Source: Actinobacteria bacterium HGW-Actinobacteria-6 (GTDB lineage: Bacteria > Actinomycetota > Coriobacteriia > Anaerosomatales > Anaerosomataceae). Taken from it: 64,000 nt of DNA. The position numbers and the translations under genes were made by a program. Numbering within the stretch: position 1 is the first letter of the stretch; each line of letters opens with the position of its first letter. Below are positions 25,845 to 34,499 of this stretch, one piece after another. The DNA lies in assembly GCA_002841295.1 (NCBI GenBank), contig PHEU01000001.1:1-64000 (forward strand), written 5' to 3'. The notes beneath the pieces were generated by a model. That model was given only the letters and a program-made list of their open reading frames with translations. It was not told the DNA's origin and did no database searches.

Positions 25845-27212
25845 TTGGCATCGATGAGCGCGCTCGACACCGTGACCGTGATCGGCGGAGGGCTGGCCGG
25901 CTCAGAAGCGGCATGGCAACTCGCCATTCGAGGTATACCCGTCCGCCTGATGGAGATGCGACCGACTGTCGTATCTCCGGCGCACCACAGCGACGGACTC
26001 GCCGAGCTGGTCTGCTCGAATTCCTTCAAGAGTGATGACCCGGCAACGGCAACCGGCATGCTAAAGCGCGAACTCGAGGCGCTGGGTAGCCTGATCATCG
26101 CAGCAGCCAGAGCCGCTGCGGTTCCGGCGGGCGCTGCGCTCGCAGTCGACAGGGACGGCTTTTCGGCGTCAATCACCGAGTTGATCGAGAGTCATCCACT
26201 GATTGAACTCGTCAGGGAAGAGGCGACTGTAGTCCCGGATGGCGACGTGGTCATCGCGAGCGGCCCACTGACCAGCGCCAACCTTGAGCGCGCGCTATCT
26301 GAGCTCGTTGGCGATTCACGGCTCGCGTTCTTCGATGCCGCCGCACCCATAGTTGCTGCGGAGTCCATCGACATGAAGCGCGCATTTCGCGCCTCCCGCT
26401 ACGACAAGGGGGAGGGCGCAGACTACATCAACTGCCCGATGAATCGCGAACAGTACGATGCTTTCCTCGGTGCAATCCTTGATGCAGATCGCGTCATCCT
26501 GAAGGAATTCGAACAGAAGGACCTCTTCCAGGCATGCCAGCCGATCGAAGAGGTTGCGCGGTGTGGCGCGGATGCGTTGCGATACGGAGGCATGAAGCCA
26601 GTAGGGCTCGTAGACCCAGCCACCGGAGAAAGACCATGGGCAGTTCTACAGCTTCGTGCTGAGAATCACGCGGCGACAGCGTACAACCTGGTTGGCTGTC
26701 AGACCAACCTCACATTCAGCGAACAGCGCCGCGTATTCTCTTTGGTTCCGGGCCTTGAGAACGCCGAATTCCTGCGCTACGGAGTGATGCATAGAAACAC
26801 GTTCGTCGACGCACCGCGCCTGCTTGCGGCTGACCTTTCGCTTCGCTCGAACCCAAGAATCCGCATCGCCGGCCAGCTCTCTGGCACCGAAGGTTATTTA
26901 GAAGCCGCTGGCGGGGGACTCGTAGCGGCGCTCGGCATCGTCAATGCTCGTCTGGGTCATCAGACCCTTCCAATCCCCGAAGACACGGCCCTGGGTAGTC
27001 TCATCGCCTACGCAACGAACCCGGACACCAGCCGCTATCAGCCGATGCATGTCAACCTCGGCATCATGCCACCGATGGATTCTATCCGCGCCAAACGCGC
27101 ACGCCGCGCCGCAATAGCCGAACGCGCCGCAGCAGCGATGCTTGAGTACTCCCGAGCACATGCCGAGGCTCTCCACCCAGCATTGGCCGCAGCATCGGAG
27201 ATCGTCGGGTGA
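25845..27212 (+). CDS. trmFO: Methylenetetrahydrofolate-tRNA-(uracil-5-)-methyltransferase
   Basis: TrmFO is a flavoprotein that methylates U54 of tRNA, using methylene-tetrahydrofolate rather than S-adenosylmethionine. The FAD-binding loop VIGGGLAGSEAAWQLA is close to the N-terminus, and CSNSFKSD, MNREQYDAF and the C-terminal NLGIMPPM block match the family. I chose TTG at 25845 because GGAG lies 5 bases upstream; ATG at 25854 is a close second. The ATG at 25815 overlaps a TACAAT box at 25811-25816 that could be a -10 element. The stop overlaps xerC. The order dprA-trmFO-xerC is as in Firmicutes, but topA is missing between the first two. Confidence 0.93.
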   Translation: MASMSALDTVTVIGGGLAGSEAAWQLAIRGIPVRLMEMRPTVVSPAHHSDGLAELVCSNSFKSDDPATATGMLKRELEALGSLIIAAARAAAVPAGAALAVDRDGFSASITELIESHPLIELVREEATVVPDGDVVIASGPLTSANLERALSELVGDSRLAFFDAAAPIVAAESIDMKRAFRASRYDKGEGADYINCPMNREQYDAFLGAILDADRVILKEFEQKDLFQACQPIEEVARCGADALRYGGMKPVGLVDPATGERPWAVLQLRAENHAATAYNLVGCQTNLTFSEQRRVFSLVPGLENAEFLRYGVMHRNTFVDAPRLLAADLSLRSNPRIRIAGQLSGTEGYLEAAGGGLVAALGIVNARLGHQTLPIPEDTALGSLIAYATNPDTSRYQPMHVNLGIMPPMDSIRAKRARRAAIAERAAAAMLEYSRAHAEALHPALAAASEIVG

Positions 27213-28105
27213 GCATTCACGATGCAGACGCCCTGATCGCCGCGTACCTTGAGTCCCTTCAGGTGGAGCGCAACGCGTCTCCTCGGACAGTGGAAGCGTA
27301 CTCGAGCGACCTTGCACAGTTCTCAGACTGGCTTGAGCGTCAGAGCTATGACATAGCGGCGCTTACGTACCGCAACCTGCGTGGTTTTCTCGGCGAATTG
27401 GACCGAGCCCGATACTCACGTCGGACCATAGCCCGTAAGCTATCGGCAGTGAGGTCGTTCTTCGTCTTCCTCGTTGAGAGGGGAGTCGTTGCAGGCAGTC
27501 CCGCCGACGTCGTCGCAACACCGAAGCTTCCAACGCGCCTGCCGGTAATTGCCTCGGCCGAGACGATCGCTGCCCTGATTGAGGCGCCGGATGCGTCTAC
27601 ACCCGGCGGTCTCCGCGATCGCGCCATCCTGGAACTACTGTATGCAGGGGGACTTCGCGTATCAGAGCTCACGGGGCTCGACGTAGGGGACGTGGATTTC
27701 GCACAAGGACAAGTTCGAGTTCTCGGCAAGGGCTCCAAAGAACGGATCATTCCGATTCATCGCATAGCCTGTCAGCGCATTTCCGAGTACGTCTCTTCGG
27801 GGCGCCCGAAGCTGAACAAGCAAGACGAGTCGGCGCTGTTCCTCAACCGACTCGGAGGCAGGCTTTCGGCTGATGGCGTGCGCAGACTCATGAAACGCTA
27901 CCTGCAAATCACAGGTTCTGCTCAGGCATTAAGCCCACATGCGTTGCGTCATAGCTTCGCCACCCATATGCTTGAAGCAGGAGCGGACCTACGCTCCGTA
28001 CAGGAGCTTCTAGGGCACGTTGCCCTGTCAACCACCCAGATTTATACTCACTTGAGCACGCAAAGGCTCCAGGACGTACACAAGAACGCACATCCGCGGG
28101 GCTAA
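27209..28105 (+). CDS. xerC: Tyrosine recombinase XerC
   Basis: XerC resolves chromosome dimers at dif with XerD. The 298-residue protein has a SAM-like core-binding domain (about 5-90) and a catalytic domain with the full set of residues: Arg150 in GGLRVSELTGL, Lys174, His244 and Arg247 in HALRHSFATH, His270 in LLGH and the nucleophile Tyr279. The GTG start overlaps the trmFO stop. Placement between trmFO and rpsB is typical for the chromosomal enzyme, so a phage integrase is unlikely. FtsK, which activates Xer recombination, is encoded at 57653. Confidence 0.92.
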   Translation: MSIHDADALIAAYLESLQVERNASPRTVEAYSSDLAQFSDWLERQSYDIAALTYRNLRGFLGELDRARYSRRTIARKLSAVRSFFVFLVERGVVAGSPADVVATPKLPTRLPVIASAETIAALIEAPDASTPGGLRDRAILELLYAGGLRVSELTGLDVGDVDFAQGQVRVLGKGSKERIIPIHRIACQRISEYVSSGRPKLNKQDESALFLNRLGGRLSADGVRRLMKRYLQITGSAQALSPHALRHSFATHMLEAGADLRSVQELLGHVALSTTQIYTHLSTQRLQDVHKNAHPRG

Positions 28106-28126
28106 TTGAACAAAGGGGCACGCTTA

Positions 28127-28918
28127 ATGCGGTCACAGGCGGGCAGTGACGTCACGATCTTCTGGGACGCCTTCAAGGGGACGGGGGACCTCGTCGCCAG
28201 GGAGCAACTGATACTCAACTACTCGCCACTGGTGAAGTACGTCGCCGGTCGCTTGTCTTCGAATCTGCCTCAGAACGTTGAGACGTCTGACCTCATCTCC
28301 TATGGAGTATTCGGGCTGATCGACGCAATCGAGAAGTTCAGCCCCGAGCGCGGCATCAAGTTCGAAACGTATGCAATCGCTCGCATCAAGGGTGCCATCA
28401 TCGACGAGCTACGTGCGATGGACTGGGTGCCCCGATCCGTTCGTGCACGCGCGAGAGAGATCGAAGGCGCGTACGTTGCACTTGAGAACAAGCTCAAGCG
28501 AGTTCCTTCGGATACCGAAGTCGCCGCCCATATGAACATCAGCAAGAAGGACCTGGACGATATCTTCACAAAGCTGTCGTACACCTCCGTCGTCTCCTTT
28601 GAGGAGTTGTGGTCCGGAGGAATGGACCGTGACGATCGGAACAGCCCGGTCGCGACCATCAAGGACGACACCGCCGAAGATCCGGTTCAGGTCTTTGAGA
28701 GTGCAGAGCTGAAAGGCATACTCTCGAAAGCAATTGAGCGCCTGCCTGAACGCGAGAAGGTCGTCATCGCGCTGTACTACTACGAAGGACTCACGCTCAA
28801 GGAGATCGGGGCTGTACTCGGCGTTACAGAGTCTCGAGTGAGCCAGCTCCACACCAAGGCAGTACTTCGACTCAGAGCGCGACTGCATGCAGCACAGGGC
28901 TTCATACCGGCTAGCTGA
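28127..28918 (+). CDS. whiG: RNA polymerase sigma factor, WhiG/FliA family
   Basis: This is a sigma-28 type factor of 263 residues. Region 2 is visible as LVKYVAGRL...SDLISYGVFGLIDAIEKF, with the promoter-melting segment FETYAIARIKGAIIDELR. Region 3 is VPSDTEVAAHMNISKKDLDD, and region 4 holds the helix-turn-helix LTLKEIGAVLGVTESRVSQLHTKA. In Streptomyces whiG, a sporulation sigma factor, also lies just upstream of rpsB-tsf; in motile bacteria the family drives flagellar genes. Neither flagellar genes nor an anti-sigma factor is in the window. I chose the ATG at 28127 because AAAGGGG lies 9 bases upstream; TTG at 28106 has no such site. Confidence 0.9.
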   Translation: MRSQAGSDVTIFWDAFKGTGDLVAREQLILNYSPLVKYVAGRLSSNLPQNVETSDLISYGVFGLIDAIEKFSPERGIKFETYAIARIKGAIIDELRAMDWVPRSVRARAREIEGAYVALENKLKRVPSDTEVAAHMNISKKDLDDIFTKLSYTSVVSFEELWSGGMDRDDRNSPVATIKDDTAEDPVQVFESAELKGILSKAIERLPEREKVVIALYYYEGLTLKEIGAVLGVTESRVSQLHTKAVLRLRARLHAAQGFIPAS

Positions 28919-28933
28919 CAGGAAGGCTACCTC

Positions 28934-29521
28934 ATGGCGGGCGAGCGCATCCTCATTGTGGAAGACACCGAACTTCTGAGGCGCATCTATCAGGACAGGC
29001 TCACGCAAGACGGCTACATAGTACTCACCGCAGGCGATGGCCTCGAAGCTCTGGCAGTGCTGCGCGCCAATCCTGTTGACCTCGTGCTCCTCGACCTCAT
29101 CATGCCGCGTATGGGCGGTCTCGATGTTCTTGAGTCGATGAAAGCGGATCCTCGCACCGGCAACCTTCCCGTTGTCATCCTGACGAATCTCGGAGAAGAA
29201 TCAGCGATCAAGCGTGCGCTCGAGCTTGGCGCACTGGACTACCTCATCAAGAACCAGGCAAAGCCGGCGGACGTGGCCGAGAAGATTCGACTGGTCCTCG
29301 ACAACCTCGGAGGTTGCACCGGCTCCGATGAGTCATACAAACTCGTCGTTCGCGATCGCGAGGTAGATGCCGAGTGCTTCATCAAGAAGGCTGGCCTTCC
29401 CCGACGTTTCTGGTGTCCGGCCTGTGAGGTTGAGCTCACACTTGAACTACTGCCTAAGTCCGATCGCGCAGGCTGGTATGACGCTCACGTCATATGCCCG
29501 ATGTGCGGTCGTGAGTTCTAA
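28934..29521 (+). CDS. Response regulator receiver fused to a C-terminal zinc ribbon
   Basis: This 195-residue protein begins with a complete receiver domain (about 1-122): acidic pocket Glu10 and Asp11, phospho-acceptor Asp54 in LLDLIMPRMGG and conserved Lys106. It has no DNA-binding output domain. The last 70 residues instead hold two cysteine pairs, CPAC at 161-164 and CPMC at 188-191, with the spacing of a zinc ribbon, so the output may be a protein or RNA contact. No histidine kinase lies in the window. The gene follows whiG by 15 bases with a GGAAGG site, so the pair is probably one operon. I do not recognise a named family for this architecture. Confidence 0.85.
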   Translation: MAGERILIVEDTELLRRIYQDRLTQDGYIVLTAGDGLEALAVLRANPVDLVLLDLIMPRMGGLDVLESMKADPRTGNLPVVILTNLGEESAIKRALELGALDYLIKNQAKPADVAEKIRLVLDNLGGCTGSDESYKLVVRDREVDAECFIKKAGLPRRFWCPACEVELTLELLPKSDRAGWYDAHVICPMCGREF

Positions 29522-29711
29522 GGCCGACTCCACCTTCCTGGAGTACAGTCAGACGCTTGGTATGCCGAACCGGGTATGATACCCTGTCACGGCTCGTAAT
29601 CTTGCACGTCCGTGGACCCGCACGCCGGTGCCCAATTTGGAATCCTCCGAATTGGAAAGCGTGGCAGGGGATGAAGCGGACGGACGTACAACCGACGTTG
29701 GAGGAACCACC
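29522..29711 (+). promoter_or_regulatory. rpsB leader region with a strong hairpin
   Basis: The 190-base gap before rpsB contains a TATGAT box (29575-29580) within a small inverted repeat (29572-29576 with 29580-29584), without a clear -35. A 10-bp hairpin (arms 29632-29641 and 29646-29655, one G-T pair, 4-base loop) lies 56 bases before the start. rpsB leaders in other bacteria are targets of S2 autoregulation, so this hairpin is a candidate site here. That role is inferred. Confidence 0.5.
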
Positions 29712-30536
29712 ATGACCACAGTCTCTATGAAGAATCTGCTCGAAGCTGGTGTTCACTTCGGACACCAGACCCGCCGCTGGAACCCGAAGATGAAGCCGTA
29801 TATCTTCACCGAGCGTAACGGCATCTACATCCTCGATCTCCAGCGCAGCCTTCGCGAGATCGACGCCACGTATCGCTTCGTGCGCGACCTGACCGCCCGT
29901 GGCGGTTCGGTATTGTTCATCGGCACCAAGAAGCAGGCACAGGAGCCCACCTCCGCAGAAGCCACTCGCTCATCGATGCCGTACGTCAACCAGCGCTGGC
30001 TCGGCGGAATGCTCACGAACTTTGTGACCATCCGCAAGCGGATCGCCCGCATGGTCGAGCTTGAAAACATGGAAACCAACGGCGTAATGGCCAGCCTTCC
30101 CAAGAAGGAAGCCACCAAGCTTCGCACAGAACTCGGAAAGCTCCAGAAGAACCTGAACGGAATCCGCGACATGAACTCGCTGCCGGACGCCGTGTTCGTT
30201 GTTGACACCAAGAAAGAGAGCATCGCTATCGCCGAGGCTCGCCGACTGAAGATCCCGATCATCGGACTCGTTGACACCAACGCAGATCCCGATGAAGTCG
30301 ACTTCGTCATTCCCGGCAACGACGACGCGATTCGCTCGGTCGGACTCATCTGCCGCATCATCGCGGACGCTGCAGTTGACGGTCGCGTGGCCGCCGGTCT
30401 CGCCGTTGAGCCTGTCGACGAAGCAGCTGTCGCTGCAGCTGAAGCCACTCCTGTGGCCGAAGCCGCACCTGTAGCTGAGCCGGCTGTGCCGGTTGTCGCC
30501 GCGGAAGCCGCACCTGCGACTACCGAAGCCGAGTAA
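29712..30536 (+). CDS. rpsB: 30S ribosomal protein S2
   Basis: S2 joins late in small-subunit assembly. The 274-residue protein starts [20 protein letters not shown] and has the family blocks [21 protein letters not shown] and [20 protein letters not shown]. The last 45-50 residues form an Ala-Glu-Pro-Val-rich acidic tail like that of S16 in this window. I chose the ATG at 29712 after TTGGAGG; the longer reading from 29628 passes through the leader hairpin. tsf follows 60 bases later, the usual pairing. Confidence 0.96.
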   Translation: MTTVSMKNLLEAGVHFGHQTRRWNPKMKPYIFTERNGIYILDLQRSLREIDATYRFVRDLTARGGSVLFIGTKKQAQEPTSAEATRSSMPYVNQRWLGGMLTNFVTIRKRIARMVELENMETNGVMASLPKKEATKLRTELGKLQKNLNGIRDMNSLPDAVFVVDTKKESIAIAEARRLKIPIIGLVDTNADPDEVDFVIPGNDDAIRSVGLICRIIADAAVDGRVAAGLAVEPVDEAAVAAAEATPVAEAAPVAEPAVPVVAAEAAPATTEAE

Positions 30537-30551
30537 TTAGTCCTTTCAGGG

Positions 30552-30567
30552 ACGCCCTTGCGGGCGT
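30552..30567 (+). promoter_or_regulatory. Small hairpin between rpsB and tsf
   Basis: A 6-bp stem (30552-30557 with 30562-30567) with a TTGC loop lies between the two genes and ends 13 bases before the AGGAGG site of tsf. There is no T run, so attenuation or mRNA processing is more likely than full termination. Confidence 0.4.
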
Positions 30568-30596
30568 ACCACTTCCTACTAGGAGGCACTGCAGGC

Positions 30597-31499
30597 ATGG
30601 AGATCACCGCAAAGATGGTCAAGGACCTGCGCGAGATTACCGGCGCAGGGATGATGGATTGCAAGAAGGCACTCATTGAGGCCGAGGGAAACATGGACGC
30701 CGCTGTCGACATCCTTCGCACGAAGGGTCTTGCCGCGCTCGCCAAGAAGGCCGGCCGTGCCACGAATGAGGGCGCTGTCGCCGCATACGTCAACGAGTCT
30801 GGCTCTGTCGGCTCACTCGTCGAGGTCAATTGCGAGACCGACTTCGTCGGCATCAACGCTGCGTTCCTCAGCTTTGTGAATGACCTCGCGGCGCACGTCA
30901 GCACTGCCGCCCCGGCAGACGTATCGGCCCTTATGGCGCAGACGTTCTCAGGCCGTGAGCACACCGTCGAGCAGGTGCTCGGCGAAGTCGTCAGCAAGCT
31001 TGGCGAGAACATGAACATCACCCGATTCACCCGCCGAGAGGTTTCCGGCACCGGTGCGGTTGGCAGCTACGTCCACATGGGCGGCAAGATCGGCGTGCTC
31101 GTTGAAGTTGCGTTCTCTAACGCTGCCACGGCCGCCAGGCCTGAGGTTGCGGCACTACTTCGCGACATGGCGATGCAGGTTGCAGCGGCCGCGCCAATCG
31201 CCGCAACCCGCGACGAAGTTTCGACCGACGTCATCGAGCATGAACTGTCGATCTTCCGCGCCCAGGCAGCCGAGTCCGGCAAACCTGAGGCGATTCAGGA
31301 GAAAATGGCCGAGGGTCGCATCCAGAAGTTCTACAAAGAGGTCTGCCTTACCGAGCAGGTCTTCGTGAAGGACCCTGACATCACCGTCAGCCAGCTCATT
31401 GCCAAGATCTCCAAAGAGGTCGGTGACGAGATCACGCTCATCGCCTTCGAGCGCTTCGCGCTCGGCGAAACGAGCGACACAGAACCTGAAGCCTGTTAA
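30597..31499 (+). CDS. tsf: Elongation factor Ts
   Basis: EF-Ts exchanges GDP for GTP on EF-Tu. The 300-residue protein has the N-terminal UBA-like region with TGAGMMDCKKAL, the core with NCETDFV and two dimerisation subdomains, and the C-terminal QPFVKD-like segment, here EQVFVKDPDITV. I chose the ATG at 30597 with AGGAGG 10 bases upstream. Two hairpins follow the stop, so much of the transcription probably ends here and pyrH has its own control. Confidence 0.96.
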   Translation: MEITAKMVKDLREITGAGMMDCKKALIEAEGNMDAAVDILRTKGLAALAKKAGRATNEGAVAAYVNESGSVGSLVEVNCETDFVGINAAFLSFVNDLAAHVSTAAPADVSALMAQTFSGREHTVEQVLGEVVSKLGENMNITRFTRREVSGTGAVGSYVHMGGKIGVLVEVAFSNAATAARPEVAALLRDMAMQVAAAAPIAATRDEVSTDVIEHELSIFRAQAAESGKPEAIQEKMAEGRIQKFYKEVCLTEQVFVKDPDITVSQLIAKISKEVGDEITLIAFERFALGETSDTEPEAC

Positions 31500-31511
31500 C
31501 AGGCTGTACAC

Positions 31512-32328
<817 letters not shown>

Positions 32329-32329
<1 letters not shown>

Positions 32330-32886
32330 TGGGCGCAAAGAACCTGTCTGAAGCCATCGATCACATGGACAAGGCACTTGGAGCGCTTGCTCACGAGTTC
32401 GCGAGCGTGCGTACCGGTCGTGCGTCCGGATCGCTTCTCGAGAAGATTGTCATCGAGTACTATGGCACGCCGACACCGCTCTTACAGATCGCGTCAGTGA
32501 GTGTGCCCGAGGCGCAGATGCTCGTCATCAGCCCGTACGACAAGACTGCACTCGGGGCAATCGAGAAGGCTATTCAGGCGTCTGACCTCGGCTTGAACCC
32601 TGGCAACGACGGCCAGGTCATCCGACTGCCGTTCCCACCACTTACCGAGGAGCGCCGCAAGGATCTGGCGAAGCTCTGTCGCACCTACGCCGAGGAGAGC
32701 CGCGTTGCTGTGCGCAACATCCGCCGCGACGTGAATGATCACCTGAAGAGGGAAGAGAAGGACGCTGAAATCTCGCAAGATGAGCTGCGTCGCTTCGAAG
32801 CCGAGGTCCAGAAGACCACGGACTCGCATATCAAAGAGATTGACGAGATGCTCAAGCGCAAAGAGCTGGAGATCATGGAGGTCTAG
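32329..32886 (+). CDS. frr: Ribosome recycling factor
   Basis: RRF splits the post-termination ribosome with EF-G. The 185-residue protein has the normal size and the conserved blocks VRTGRAS, YYGTPTPLLQIASVS, NDGQVIRLPFPPLTEERRKDL and the C-terminal helix. The ATG at 32329 shares its first base with the pyrH stop and follows AGAGGAGGG; a longer reading from 32218 overlaps pyrH and is not credible. uppS follows after 5 bases. Confidence 0.97.
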
Positions 32887-32891
32887 GCACC

Positions 32892-33668
32892 GTGCCCGCA
32901 GACCGTTCTTCTCTCGAGAGATTCTTCTCCTCAAAACGCGACCGTGAAATGCTCGGCGACCTCGACTTGGACGCCGTGCCTCGGCATGTTGCGATCATCA
33001 TGGACGGCAACGGGCGCTGGGCATCCAAGCGCGGCCTTCCACGTGCGGCCGGCCACCGCGCCGGAGTGAAAGCAGTACGGGAGGTTCTCTCTGCCGCAAT
33101 TGAACTTGGTATCGAGTACCTGACCGTCTACTCGTTCTCGAGCGAGAACTGGAGTCGCCCGGCCGAAGAGGTCAACACCCTCATGCGACTCTTCGTCGAA
33201 GTCCTGGAACGCGAACTCGACTCATTGCAGAAGCTAGGCATCAAGGTGCGCGTGATAGGCCAGGAGGACGTTGTACCGTCTGAGACGATGGCTGCGTTTC
33301 GACGCACCGAAGACCAGACCGCCGAGAACACGAAGCTCACGTTTGTTGTCGCTCTCAACTACGGCGGTCGGACTGAAATCACTGACGCAGTCAAGGCGCT
33401 TACTCAGGATGTAATCGCCGGCAGGCTCGACCCAACGTCGATCGACGAGGACTGCATCGCAGAGCGCCTCTATACCAAAGGGATGCCCGACCCGGATCTC
33501 GTGATCAGAACAAGCGGAGAGATGCGCATCTCAAACTTCCTGCTATGGCAGATCGCTTACAGCGAGCTATGGGTGACGGCCGTGCTCTGGCCGGATTTCT
33601 CACGACACGACCTACTGCGCGCGCTGGTTGACTTTCAGCGCCGCGAACGACGCTTCGGAGGGCGCTAA
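32892..33668 (+). CDS. uppS: Undecaprenyl diphosphate synthase
   Basis: UppS adds cis-isoprene units to farnesyl diphosphate to make the C55 lipid carrier for the cell wall. The 258-residue protein has the catalytic Asp38 in the IIMDGNGRWA motif, the SSENWSRP block near 100, and RTSGEMRISNFLLWQIAYSE at the substrate end. The first 28 residues are a non-conserved charged lead. The GTG start is 9 bases after GGAGGT. The gene links the MEP genes dxr and ispG downstream with uppP at 56834, which recycles the same carrier. Confidence 0.96.
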   Translation: MPADRSSLERFFSSKRDREMLGDLDLDAVPRHVAIIMDGNGRWASKRGLPRAAGHRAGVKAVREVLSAAIELGIEYLTVYSFSSENWSRPAEEVNTLMRLFVEVLERELDSLQKLGIKVRVIGQEDVVPSETMAAFRRTEDQTAENTKLTFVVALNYGGRTEITDAVKALTQDVIAGRLDPTSIDEDCIAERLYTKGMPDPDLVIRTSGEMRISNFLLWQIAYSELWVTAVLWPDFSRHDLLRALVDFQRRERRFGGR

Positions 33669-34499
33669 GTGACCGACCAACCTATGAAACCAAGGACTCT
33701 GAAGGATTTCTGGCTTCGTCTGGCCACAGCTCTCGCTATCGGCGTCGCTTTCCTCGGCAGCATCGTGTTTGGCGGGTCGCTGGGTCTAGCGGTCGTTGTT
33801 GCTTTCGTCGCCGTGGCTGCCGCTGCCGAGTTCTACTCGATTCTCCGTCGGGAGCGCCGCCTTCCCAATGAGCTCTTTGGGCTCGCAGCCGTGGCGGCTA
33901 TGCCGTTTGCCGCTTCACTGTACGGCCCGTACGGGCTGACGATTGTCATGAGCGCACTTGTTATCGCCTCGCTCCTGTGGCACATCACGTTTCCGCAGGT
34001 GCGCGCCGCTGATACAGCAGTGACCGTGTTCGGAGCCGTCTATGTGGGCTTCACCCTCGCGCACCTCGTGCTTATCAGGGAACTCGACGCCGGTACTGAA
34101 CTTGCAATCGCAACCGTGGCGGCCGTGTGGGCCAACGACACCTTCGCATACGTGATCGGCTCGTCTCTCGGTCGACACCGCATGGCTCCCCACATCTCAC
34201 CAAAGAAGTCATGGGAAGGGTTCATCGCAGGGACGCTGTTCACAACGCTCGTCTGGGTTGCGGTCTACTACGTCGCTGATACCGGACTCTCCCTTGCGTG
34301 GCTCATCACCGTGGGTCTCGCGGCCTCATGCGCGGCCGTCGTCGGCGACCTTGCCGAGTCACGCTTGAAGCGTGAGGCACTCATGAAGGACTCGAGCGGA
34401 TGGCTGCCCGGTCATGGGGGATTCCTGGACCGATTTGACAGCATGATTCTCGTATCGATCGTCACCTACCACATGCTCGTACTCGCAGGTGCTCGATGA
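33669..34499 (+). CDS. cdsA: Phosphatidate cytidylyltransferase
   Basis: CdsA makes CDP-diacylglycerol from phosphatidic acid and CTP, the branch point to all phospholipids. The 276-residue membrane protein has about seven hydrophobic segments. The family signature spans residues about 225-262: SRLKREALMKDSS, then PGHGGFLDRFDS. It starts immediately after the uppS stop and overlaps dxr by 4 bases. Its product is the substrate for PgsA, encoded at 62548, and its input comes through PlsX at 4558. Confidence 0.95.
   Translation: MTDQPMKPRTLKDFWLRLATALAIGVAFLGSIVFGGSLGLAVVVAFVAVAAAAEFYSILRRERRLPNELFGLAAVAAMPFAASLYGPYGLTIVMSALVIASLLWHITFPQVRAADTAVTVFGAVYVGFTLAHLVLIRELDAGTELAIATVAAVWANDTFAYVIGSSLGRHRMAPHISPKKSWEGFIAGTLFTTLVWVAVYYVADTGLSLAWLITVGLAASCAAVVGDLAESRLKREALMKDSSGWLPGHGGFLDRFDSMILVSIVTYHMLVLAGAR

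Noticed and set aside
27209-28105. Tyrosine recombinase as sign of an integrated element
   Set aside because: Full XerC motifs and the conserved trmFO-xerC-rpsB context show the housekeeping enzyme; no att repeats or cargo genes are nearby.
29825-31051. 408-codon - strand open frame across rpsB-tsf
   Set aside because: It spans the rpsB-tsf junction, including the hairpin, and has no recognisable domain.
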